Shown here one piece after another: positions 14,211-22,891 of a stretch of DNA of 64,000 nt. The stretch covers positions 1,302,001 to 1,366,000 of the forward strand of contig CM082596.2 in assembly GCA_040954595.2 (NCBI GenBank), given 5' to 3'. Origin of the DNA: Balanoglossus misakiensis (Eukaryota > Hemichordata). The translations under genes were made by a program, and so were the position numbers. How positions within the stretch are numbered: the first letter of the stretch is position 1; the number at the start of each line of letters is the position of its first letter. The notes under the pieces were generated by a model. The model saw only the letters and a list, made by a program, of their open reading frames with translations, ran no database searches and was not told the DNA's origin.

Positions 14211-17200
14211 ATGGCGAATGTAGAACACTGGGATGAGAGACTGCCGGCCATATTGGATTGCCTCCGGAATGCAACTGAGAAAGATTTCAAATCCAATGAT
14301 GGCGAACCTCGCAAGATACAAGATGAGGTGGAAGACGAACTACACAAAGATGCAATAAAAAGGTATAAGTCATGAATGCCGTCTGTCCACTAAGAGCCAC
14401 ATAAATCAGACATTGTGTTTGACTGTTTACACACAGATTAGACACCTTAACAGTAACTATGGGTGTTGAATTCTAAGGACTTGGGTGTGTTTAGCCTGAC
14501 AAGATTTATAGTAAATTATTATTTTTATCACACAGCAAAGGAAAATTATCCAAACACTTGATTGACATCGTCTTGGTCTGCATGGAACAGAAGACGAAAA
14601 ACCACTATACAATCATTCGGCGAATTTGTCAAGACAAGGACGGAATTCATTGGAAGGTAACTTGAAGTCGTTCTTGTCGAATGCATTGCAATTATACCAA
14701 CGTGTCTCCAAGGGCCATAGCCAACACGCCCACTTATCGCTGTATTTGTAACAATAACAAATTAAAGCCCATACTGTGTTTATTTTAGTCACACGTAGAC
14801 AGCGCGATTGAAATCAGTAAGAAGTGGCTGGAACCCATAGAAAGCCCTGCTTTGGAAAAGGGGAGCAGAGAAAGATCGGAGTTCTTGGATGCTGTGAAAG
14901 ACGCCAGCGAAAGATTAGCAGACGCTTTCGAGTGAGTTCATAATTATGATACTCTGAATAGTCAACAGAACAGAACAGCTACTAATCAATGACCTTAGCT
15001 CCATCCCAGCCCTTGTAATTAACCGTCCATTTTCTCTGCCTTGAATTTTTCATAGGATGTATCGTATCGAGAAAAAAGTGAGCCCTCAATGGTGTGATAT
15101 GATAGAGCACTGTTGTAAAGAGGACAAAGATGTTCATTACCTAGCAACGCAGGAAGTCGTTTCCAAAACCAAGTTCGAGGTAGGTCAAAAGTCTACGTGT
15201 GTCGAAAATGCATCTTGGAAACGATGATCAGAATTGTGCATTGTATCTTTCGATTTTTAATACAAGTCATTTATTATATCTCCAGGGCAACGATAAAAAA
15301 GTAGGTCCCATTTTGGAAGCTTTCGTCAGTCTGATCTCCAAACCAGATTTCAAAATAACCGAAGGTTTCCACGGGAAGAGATACACATTGATTGGAATAA
15401 TAGGGACCATAGCAAGCTATTTAAGGTGGGTTTATATAATATTGAACTATGTTTTCCATCGTGCCTTGATGTAGGGGTCTATACGCGTTGACAGATTGAT
15501 CGACGCTTTTTGTCGCCATTTTGGGTGATATTCTAGTTTTTCTGTAACGAAGAACTTTTTGTTTGAAATGTGAAACTTTTTTAAACTTTTCTTTTTCTTT
15601 ATACACCCAGTAAGTCAAACACTATACAGAAACATTCAAAACATCTAGTGCAGATTTTTGAAGAATGTTTCAAGCATGACCTAGAAGAAGCTGGCTATAC
15701 TCCCTTGTCATTCTGGGGCGACGTGGCGCGAATGTTAGCTTGTAACATCTGGCCTGGTGTAAGTATCATTTTAATGAAAAATCATTCTTAAACATAAAGA
15801 TAATTTAACATAAAGTTAATTCGTGGTGACTGGCTAATTGAAACTCAGTGGAACAGAAAGACGACTGTGCATGCAAGCGTGTTAACTGTCTTGTTCTCTC
15901 CATTTTTTTCCTTGTAGGCAAACGCAAAAGTACTGGCTCCTTTCATGCCATATGTCATGAAATTCTTGACCTGTGACATTGATGACCTTGAGCAGATTGC
16001 GTCATTTATTTTCCCCAACATGCACCTCAATGCTGAAGTGATTTACCCATACATCGACGAAGTGATCGATGTATGTGTCAATGGGAAATTTTACGTCCTC
16101 CGTAAGTACTCAAATTCTCAAATTTTCAATTACATTTCACAAGTGTTTATTGTTCAGAATAGAACGATTATCATCACAAGATTAATGCTCTTCCCTTTGC
16201 AGCGGCAATCAGAGGAGCTTTCAAGGACAAAGAAGATGAAATTATGGCGAGATTTGACGAGATTGCAGAGAAATTTGACGAGATTGATCAGAACCAGAAA
16301 TATGCAATTGCACAGCTGTACGAAGACGTGGCCAAGAAATACCCAGAGGTATGGAAATGTAACCATGACGACGGTTTCTAAGCGGTTGTTTCGCAGTCTC
16401 TGATCACCGGGAGCCATCGCATATGGCGCATGGCAACAATTTTGACGTCTGATTCACAATGTTTTAATCGTTACCCGAGACTACATATATATTATAAACA
16501 TTTTTTTCTGCAGAGACTCCTCCCATACAAAGATCAACTTCTTGAATCTCTAGACGACGTCTCGAGCATGACAATGTCAATACAGGCGTTGGTCCCTTTA
16601 ATAGCAGCTGATCCTGAACAGTTTAACGACGAAGAAACGATAAACAAATTAGCGGGAGTTCCAGACACCTTTCCCGGTCTGGTCTACTACAGCAACCAAG
16701 CACTGGCCGTTCTTGGTAGAGATAGCGAGGTAGGTCAAGTGTGTCACTTGCTTTTCAAAAATCCCTCAGATACATCAAGAACTTTCTTTTAAACAAAATT
16801 CATGTTATGGTTTGATTTTGTTTGTATTGTGTTTGTGTTTTAATTTACCAAATTAGAGATCTGTTTCATAGAGTTGTTTCCCATGACTGATTTCATTCGT
16901 CATTTGCCTCTGCAGGAAAAAGCTGAAAAATTTATGAAATTGTTTGCGGAGCAACTTGAAAATACGGCCTACTCCCAGCACGTAACTAGCATAATCATGA
17001 GTATGAAACAACTAGCGGGAAGCGATTATATTCCAATTCTGGCAAAGTACAAAGATCTTATTCTGTCGTTTAATGACAGTCCAGTTTCTGGGATTCAGGA
17101 AGTAGTCGAAGCAGCCATCAATGTAATCGAGGGAAGAAGGCAAGTGGTCATATTTCAATAACTTCTGAACTTTTACCTTTTTTACTGGAATTTTGATCAA

Positions 17201-18769
17201 GACCTGTAGACAATGGAATATTGCGTCCATTTGGTCTATAATTAAGGGGAAATGGTAAAACATGTTCAAAATGATAAAAATGATGCACCACCATGTTGAC
17301 AGACCAATATGTCGTCCAAAGTGTTTATTAAACGTGAACGTTTTATCAATATCGTCGTGAACAGTTTGGCGGCTGTGGCGGACAAAATGGCCGACATTCA
17401 GGACGATGTGGAGGATCTCGATCAACGCGTCACCGCAAACGAAGACAACATCCAAGAACTTGACGACAAAGTGGACAACCAACAAAAGGAAATCGATACG
17501 GTCAAAGAAGACGTTCATGAACAAGGAGAACGTTTGGATGAACTCGAGGAAGTCGTGGATGAGGTTGAAGAAAAGGTTGAAGAAATTGATAGGAAGGTAT
17601 GAAAATTATGTACAAACTTGCAGATCACAGTCTTAATTATGTGTTAATCCATAATATACACTCCTTTCAAATTTCGATATCACGTCACAGACTATCAGCA
17701 ATGCACCTGCGTGGTCGAGAGATGTATCCAAGCTCCTAAACATGGACGGTGACAATAACTGGCGATTTCTCGCTATCAGACTCTCGTACACACCTGAAGA
17801 TGTCAGAAACTGGGCAACTGCGCATGACCCTACGATGTCCTTGTTGAGGTAGGTATATCTTTGAAATATTAATATACTGAAACTTCAACTTCTCGAATTG
17901 ACTGATACTAACTTTAAAATCATCTTTTTTCTTCAAGCGAATGGTACACGACCCACAAAAGTGCAGAAGCCACATACGCGGTGCTGACGTCATTAAAAGA
18001 AATGGGACGAAATGACTGTGCCGAGATTATTGAAGATGCACTCAGGGCAGCAGGTAAGATTTCTTCTTACTTTGCGTTGAAATAAAGACGTTTCTCGTAG
18101 TGTTTTCAAACAAACTTCTCATAATACTCGTATGATTTATATTAGATGAAGTCATTCCACAAGCGCCACCAGAGTTTACCCACCCACCACCTGTGTTTAT
18201 CAGCTACCAATGGGACCACCAATCAGAAGTGAAGACACTCAAAGAACACCTGGAAAATGCGGGCTATGAATGCTGGTTGGATATTGGTCAAATGGGTGGA
18301 GGGGATAAACTCTATGAGAAGATTGACGAGGGACTTAGAGGTGCTAAAATAGTGTTGTCAATGGTTACGGAAAAATACTCCCAATCAAAGAACTGTAACC
18401 ACGAGGTGAGTTCAAGGTCAATTAATACTAAATATAAGTACTTGATTATTACTTCCTTACATTGATGTTATCTTGTCCTTCCCACAGGTTAATTTGGCTA
18501 GTTTGTTGAATAAACCAATCATACCTCTCCTCTTGGAAGACGTTGCATGGCCGCCACCAGGACCAATGAGTGTTCTGTTCTCACAACTACTCTACATCAA
18601 CATCCGCCCAGAAAGTGATTACGTAGAAGGGACGAAATTTTGGGCAGATTCCACATTCGCGGAATTGCTTGCACAAATCAACTACTACGCGGCGCCAGAT
18701 CCGGATAAAATATCCGAGGGTAAGAACACATTGTGGAAAACGCACCTAATATTTTGAATAAATATCTCT

Positions 18770-18806
<37 letters not shown>

Positions 18807-21331
18807 CAGTCACATACCTGAGTACCACTTTATGTCCCTGTGAAGATGTCCATCTTGTCTCCTGGAAATTATCAAACACAAATCGTTCACGTTCTTGTAA
18901 ATAAATATCACTTTTCCACGTGACCAGCGTGACGATATGAACAGAATCCACATAATCCGGTAAGGTCATTGCTCCATGATTTTCCACGTGTATACTAACG
19001 TCGCGTGTATTTACAATTTTCCACGACTGTGCAACTGAACTGAACTGTATTTAGGCACAGCAAATCCTACGCCCTTTCCCGTTTACTGGTTCCATTCTTT
19101 TGTGTCCAACTACCTGGCGAAACGTTCAATATCAAATTTAGTCCGCACAAAATATCCGATCGTAAACTCAATCCTCGTGGTCGAATACATCGCGGAAGAT
19201 TTGCCTACGCCAGGTGGCATTATCCAATCAGAAACAATAACCCTACTGGCGCTCGCCACGGACTGCGCATGTCAGAGACAACCGAACAAAAGACATTAAG
19301 TTGCTTTATTCATATATGCGTTACATGCAAAACACAACCATCAACGCTCTACTGAAAGTCTTCTTTATAGACAGCAATACATTAAGCTTATTTTCAGTTC
19401 ACGTGTGGCAGTTTGTGCTTCTGATCAAAATATGTATATATTTAATATAAATAGAGTGGGGTTCTTATTCCCATCAATCCAAAATTAACATTGGAATATT
19501 ATGCTAACCTGCTGTAATGTCCACTGATCTGTTACAGAATACCGCGACTGGGTTCCTCAGGTCGATGACACACCTGTTGTAAAGCCAATGAAAAAGGCGG
19601 CGGCTCCTGGGAAGAGTAACAACGAAACGGGAGAATCAGAAGATGTGAGTAAATGTAGTCGGATTGACCAAGTGTGAACATTCAAAGAAATAGTTGTTGC
19701 CTAAATAACGACTAATTATTACCACAGCTACTAAAACCTCTCTTTCATTTTCTTTAGATTGAACTACCTCCTGAAGTCTTCATTTCATATCAATGGGGAA
19801 AACAGCCGCAAATAAAGAAACTATATTCTCGATTAACGTCGCTGGGCTATACGTGTTGGTTTGATATTATGCAAATGGGCGGAGGTGATGCCTTATATGG
19901 CAAAATAGACAAAGGAATTAGAAATTCAAAGGTGAGAAAAATAACTATATACTACGCAGTAGAATGTTTCTGTTTTTCTAACAGGTTTGCGGAGAGCCAT
20001 GTATTTGAAAGATATCACCAAAACTGATAAAGGCATTAGCTGCAACTTTTCTTCGTACAACCAATATTTGAAGTTCTATTTTTAAAGTTTAACGTCTCGT
20101 CGTATTTTTGTAATTTCTCTTTAAAAAGGTCGTCTTGTCATGTTGCACCAAAAAGTATGCCTTGTCTGCAAACTGTCGACGAGAAGTGAGTCTTGCCGAT
20201 GCTTTGAAGAAACCCACCATACCGCTGTTGCTTGAAACAATGTCTTGGCCTCCAGAGGGTCCTATGAGCATGCCCTTTTCAGAATTACTCTACATCGACT
20301 TCACAGACGAGGAGAGTCAGAAGAATTTCGACGACGGTAAATTTGAAGAGTTGCTTCAGCAAATCGGGGCGTTTGCGCAACCGCATGACGAACTGGTGGT
20401 TGTTGAAGATCAAGAACACCAAGAGGTGGAAGCGCTGACGACAGGCGCTGTGGTTGAAACTGTCGGCGGGGTTGAAGGCGATCCGGCTTCAGACGTAGAT
20501 GTGCATGCGCAGGACTCTCAAGAATTTTTCATCACAAATGATGTACCAGAGGATGTGATGGAGCCTTCCGGAAGAGAAAATTCACCGATCGCGTCTGATG
20601 GTGGTGACATGAATGAAGTACAAGCCCCACCAATCCCGCCAGCTGACGACGATAAGAGTGAAGGATCCGTGGCAGATTCTTCTCCGAGGTCCGAGACAGG
20701 GGATGACCTTCCAACGGACAGTAGAAAGGAAGTGGACGAAATACAGGATCTTCGAGAAGAAACCCCGGACGAAAACTATGGCTCAGAGCAATTATCAACA
20801 AATGGTGATGAAGGACGTGTCCCACTGAACGAACCAGACGCATTCGATGTCGGTGAAGAAGATCCTAGAATGGCTGACGATTTCAGAGAGAACAGTTTCT
20901 CGGAAGTTTGGACTGCTGAAACACACCAAGAAGTTCTCGATGTGGGCGCTGGTCACGATATGCAAGAGAAACCACCTGTTAGTGTTACTCCAGACGACTA
21001 CACGGTGACAGAGGGCGATCTTATCTCAGAAATCACAAACAACGACGAAGATTCAGATGAGGATAAGGCAGTGCAAACAATCAATCATGAACAGAATTTC
21101 TCGGGAAACAAAATGATTCAAGCGGTACAAAATGAGATGAACGAATCAAGTCAATCAGCGCACGTGCAGTCACCTGCATATTTACCCGGTGCAGTGGAAG
21201 AACAAATCAGCCAACCAAACGCCAAGGTGTCACCAAATGAATCCAACAGAAATAAGATGGACGAATCATACAATTCCCCGCAACCAAACATACCCACCAC
21301 TAGCAATTCAAGCTGTTGTATTATAATATAA
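14211..21331 (+). CDS. ARM-like / coiled-coil / Death / TIR / TIR protein with CaaX tail
   Basis: Eighteen exons with GT-AG borders join in one frame of 1382 codons: 14211-14362, 14536-14656, 14789-14931, 15056-15179, 15286-15425, 15611-15758, 15918-16101, 16203-16348, 16514-16729, 16916-17143, 17303-17596, 17691-17848, 17938-18053, 18146-18405, 18488-18719, 19538-19644, 19758-19931, 20129-21331. Residues 1-534 form an all-helical, repeat-like region resembling an armadillo fold. By memory only, it recalls the N-terminal region of Melted/VEPH1. Residues 535-632 (one exon) are a heptad-rich coiled coil, and 633-723 a Death domain (NNWRFLAIRL, then GRNDCAEII). TIR1 spans about 739-870 (VFISYQW, QMGGGD, NCNHEV) and TIR2 about 930-1065 (VFISYQW, QMGGGD, NCRREV). 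Residues 1066-1370 are acidic and disordered, and the last four residues are CIII. Death plus TIR is the MyD88 pairing, while the TIRs look more like SARM1, including a W-P-P loop. Likely role: oligomeric, membrane-tethered innate-immune or NAD-cleaving signalling. The role is inferred; the exon model is strong. Confidence 0.87.
17303..17596 (+). other. Coiled-coil exon of the Death-TIR gene
   Basis: One phase-0 exon of 98 codons encodes residues 535-632. From about residue 560 it shows continuous a/d hydrophobic spacing (runs such as DDVEDLDQRV and LDDKVDNQQK, then ERLDELEEVV) rich in Glu, Asp and Lys with no helix breaker, typical of a parallel oligomerisation coil. Being a symmetrical phase-0 exon, it could be skipped without changing frame, giving an isoform lacking the coil. 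Confidence 0.75.
17691..18053 (+). other. Death domain (two exons)
   Basis: Exons 17691-17848 and 17938-18053 encode residues about 633-723. The pattern is that of a six-helix Death domain: Trp near the start (APAWSRDV), NNWRFLAIRL in helix 2, DVRNWA in helix 3, SLLSEWYTTH in helix 4, and GRNDCAEIIEDAL at the end. It lies directly before the first TIR, as in MyD88, so it probably recruits other Death-domain proteins such as IRAK/Pelle-type kinases. That partner is an inference. Confidence 0.8.
18188..18719 (+). other. TIR domain 1
   Basis: Encoded by most of exon 18146-18405 and exon 18488-18719. Box 1 is VFISYQW (residues 740-746), followed by CWLDIGQMGGGD in the BB-loop region. The Glu of NCNHEV is residue 810 and lies where SARM1-type TIRs carry their catalytic Glu. 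The intron falls directly after that Glu. After it comes NKPIIPLLL and a Pro-rich turn (VAWPPPGP) like that of SARM1. The fold is secure; NADase activity is inferred only. Confidence 0.85.
18778..18806 (+). repeat. Run of 29 A in intron 15 of the Death-TIR gene
   Basis: An uninterrupted poly(A) tract just after the donor at 18720. It could be the tail of a short plus-strand retroposed sequence or a slippage expansion. No target-site duplication was recognised. Confidence 0.8.
18818..18969 (-). CDS. Candidate antisense exon nested in Death-TIR intron 15
   Basis: On the minus strand an ATG at 18969 opens about 50 codons that end at a consensus donor (CTCAG/GTATGT). The composition looks protein-like (DIYLQERERFVF, then ETRWTSSQGHKVV) and unlike the AT-rich intron around it. 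No partner exon and no known family were recognised, so it may be a fragment of a mobile element or captured gene, or chance. Confidence 0.25.
19758..20395 (+). other. TIR domain 2
   Basis: Encoded by exon 19758-19931 and the first part of exon 20129-21331. It repeats TIR1 closely: VFISYQW (residues 930-936), QMGGGD, NCRREV with Glu 1000 at the SARM1 catalytic position, KKPTIPLLLE and SWPPEGPM. Its internal intron lies before VVLS, at a different place from the intron in TIR1. A 36-residue exon (19538-19644) rich in Lys, Ala and Gly links the two TIRs. Confidence 0.85.
21317..21328 (+). other. C-terminal CaaX box (CIII) codons
   Basis: The frame ends Ser-Ser-Cys-Cys-Ile-Ile-Ile-stop. Cys1378 followed by three Ile and the stop is a CaaX motif. 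Ile in the last position is compatible with geranylgeranylation by GGTase-I, and the Cys just before it could be palmitoylated, so the protein is predicted to be anchored to a membrane. Prenylation itself is not shown. Confidence 0.6.
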
Positions 21332-21668
21332 TGTCATACACTTACGACCTGTAAATATCTAGATGCAAAATCCTATATGTAAATAGCATCCTGCAGATTT
21401 TATTTTATCATATTGTTTTAAGAACATCGAGACAGGGTTCCAAATCATACGAGAAGAACAGTACTTGTAGTTTAGCCAAACCTACCAATCTGATTCCATT
21501 TACAGCGAAATGAAAGGATTCTGGCTCATGGCAAGACACCACATACATTTACATTTCTAGCTTTGCATTTTAAAACACAAAAGTGTTGAAATCTGTTTGG
21601 ATGAGAGTATAGCGAGGAATTACCCCCATTATAAACTTATTAACCGAAGAAAAACGTATAAAGAAATC

Positions 21669-21674
21669 AATAAA
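21669..21674 (+). terminator. Candidate poly(A) signal of the Death-TIR gene
   Basis: AATAAA about 340 bases after the stop codon, followed by a T/G-rich stretch. A second AATAAA lies at 21798-21803. Confidence 0.5.
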
Positions 21675-21803
21675 ATGTTTTGGTAATGTTCATCATTTTC
21701 TGAGAGTTTGATTACTGTCATGACGACAGTTCTGTGGGAAATGTTAGTTTTAATTTAACATATATTCGGTTAACAACCGCAGCAAGCAACACGAGCAAAT
21801 AAA

Positions 21804-22889
21804 GAAAGATTTATCATGGGCAACTTCGCAAGAATTGAAGTAGCTGAGTTATCAAACTTTGGAAAGTTAACATTCATTACGTCACAGTCCATGTGATTAT
21901 GTTGACTGGAATACTTATCTCGAGTCAACTCCGGACCTTGCATCGGGGGACCAAAACGATGTATTCATGTTGACTAAATGTCTGAAGGCGTCTAGGCTAA
22001 AAGAGAGTGGCCTTCCAAAACTGGGTGCTACCCCCCGGGCCGGAAAAATTGACGTGGGTTCATAAGGTAGTTTGATCACGTCTTAAACGGGTGGACTGAT
22101 TTTGCCAAGTCGTAAGTTTATGATTGTTAGCCGAGAAGCACAACTTTGCGGAGGAGCGCAGGTTTACACCAAGTCACAATCCATCAAGACGGACTTTCTA
22201 GGTCTCCACGCGGAGGAAATTCCGTTTGAGTGACGCCATTTGCATCGCAGAAGTTAAGCGTCGATTGTGTAGACTTCACTCAAACAGAACAGTCAGTAAG
22301 TTTTCGTCACGTTTAAATGTTGTCATGAAATCACATATGACTACGTTTGGGTACAAAGGATCTGCACTGAACCGTTTTAACGGTCATTTACTGTTCAGGG
22401 GTAAAAAAATACTTAGAAATGAACAAGAGGCGACAAACCAAAGAATCTGACGACCCTCACTTCAAAACGTCGACCTGAAACGCCCCCTCACCCCAGGTGA
22501 CCTCTCCTTCAAAATACGTGACTTCGGGTCATACAGACCTGGACCTATCTTTGAATAATTTTAAGGGGTGGACCATTTGATATCCAGGAGAAAGCTGCCG
22601 AACTTCTGACAAAATAAATAGCAAACAAATGTAGGCCTGCTACAGACAGACAGTTGACCCTGGTTTTGCCACCTACCACAAAAAACCAAGGCAAAACCTC
22701 GAGCTACTGAACTGCAACTGAGCAATCTGATAAAGACAAACAATGGAACGACTAATCTAGACATAGGCCATCGGGGTCTTGGGTAATATTTTTCGTTTGA
22801 TGGTGTACTTAAGCAGCAATGCGTCATGACTTGCAGAAAGTACTTTTGATTGTACCAACTGTGATCAATTTTATTTTCTTGCGTTCCAG
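21804..22889. other. Spacer between the Death-TIR gene and the deiodinase
   Basis: No coding exon seen. It should contain the deiodinase promoter and a non-coding first exon, since the first coding exon follows an acceptor at 22889. An inverted repeat occurs at about 22219-22289 (GTTTGAGTGA near 22221 and TCACTCAAAC near 22280). Confidence 0.4.
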
Positions 22890-22891
22890 TA

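Noticed and set aside
17140-17145. GC-AG intron at the end of Death-TIR exon 10
   Set aside because: The donor looks perfect but breaks the frame with the only good acceptor; the GT at 17144 was used in the model and the ambiguity is reported as a finding.
20532-20843. 103-codon minus-strand frame over the last TIR exon
   Set aside because: Antisense shadow of the acidic-tail coding sequence.
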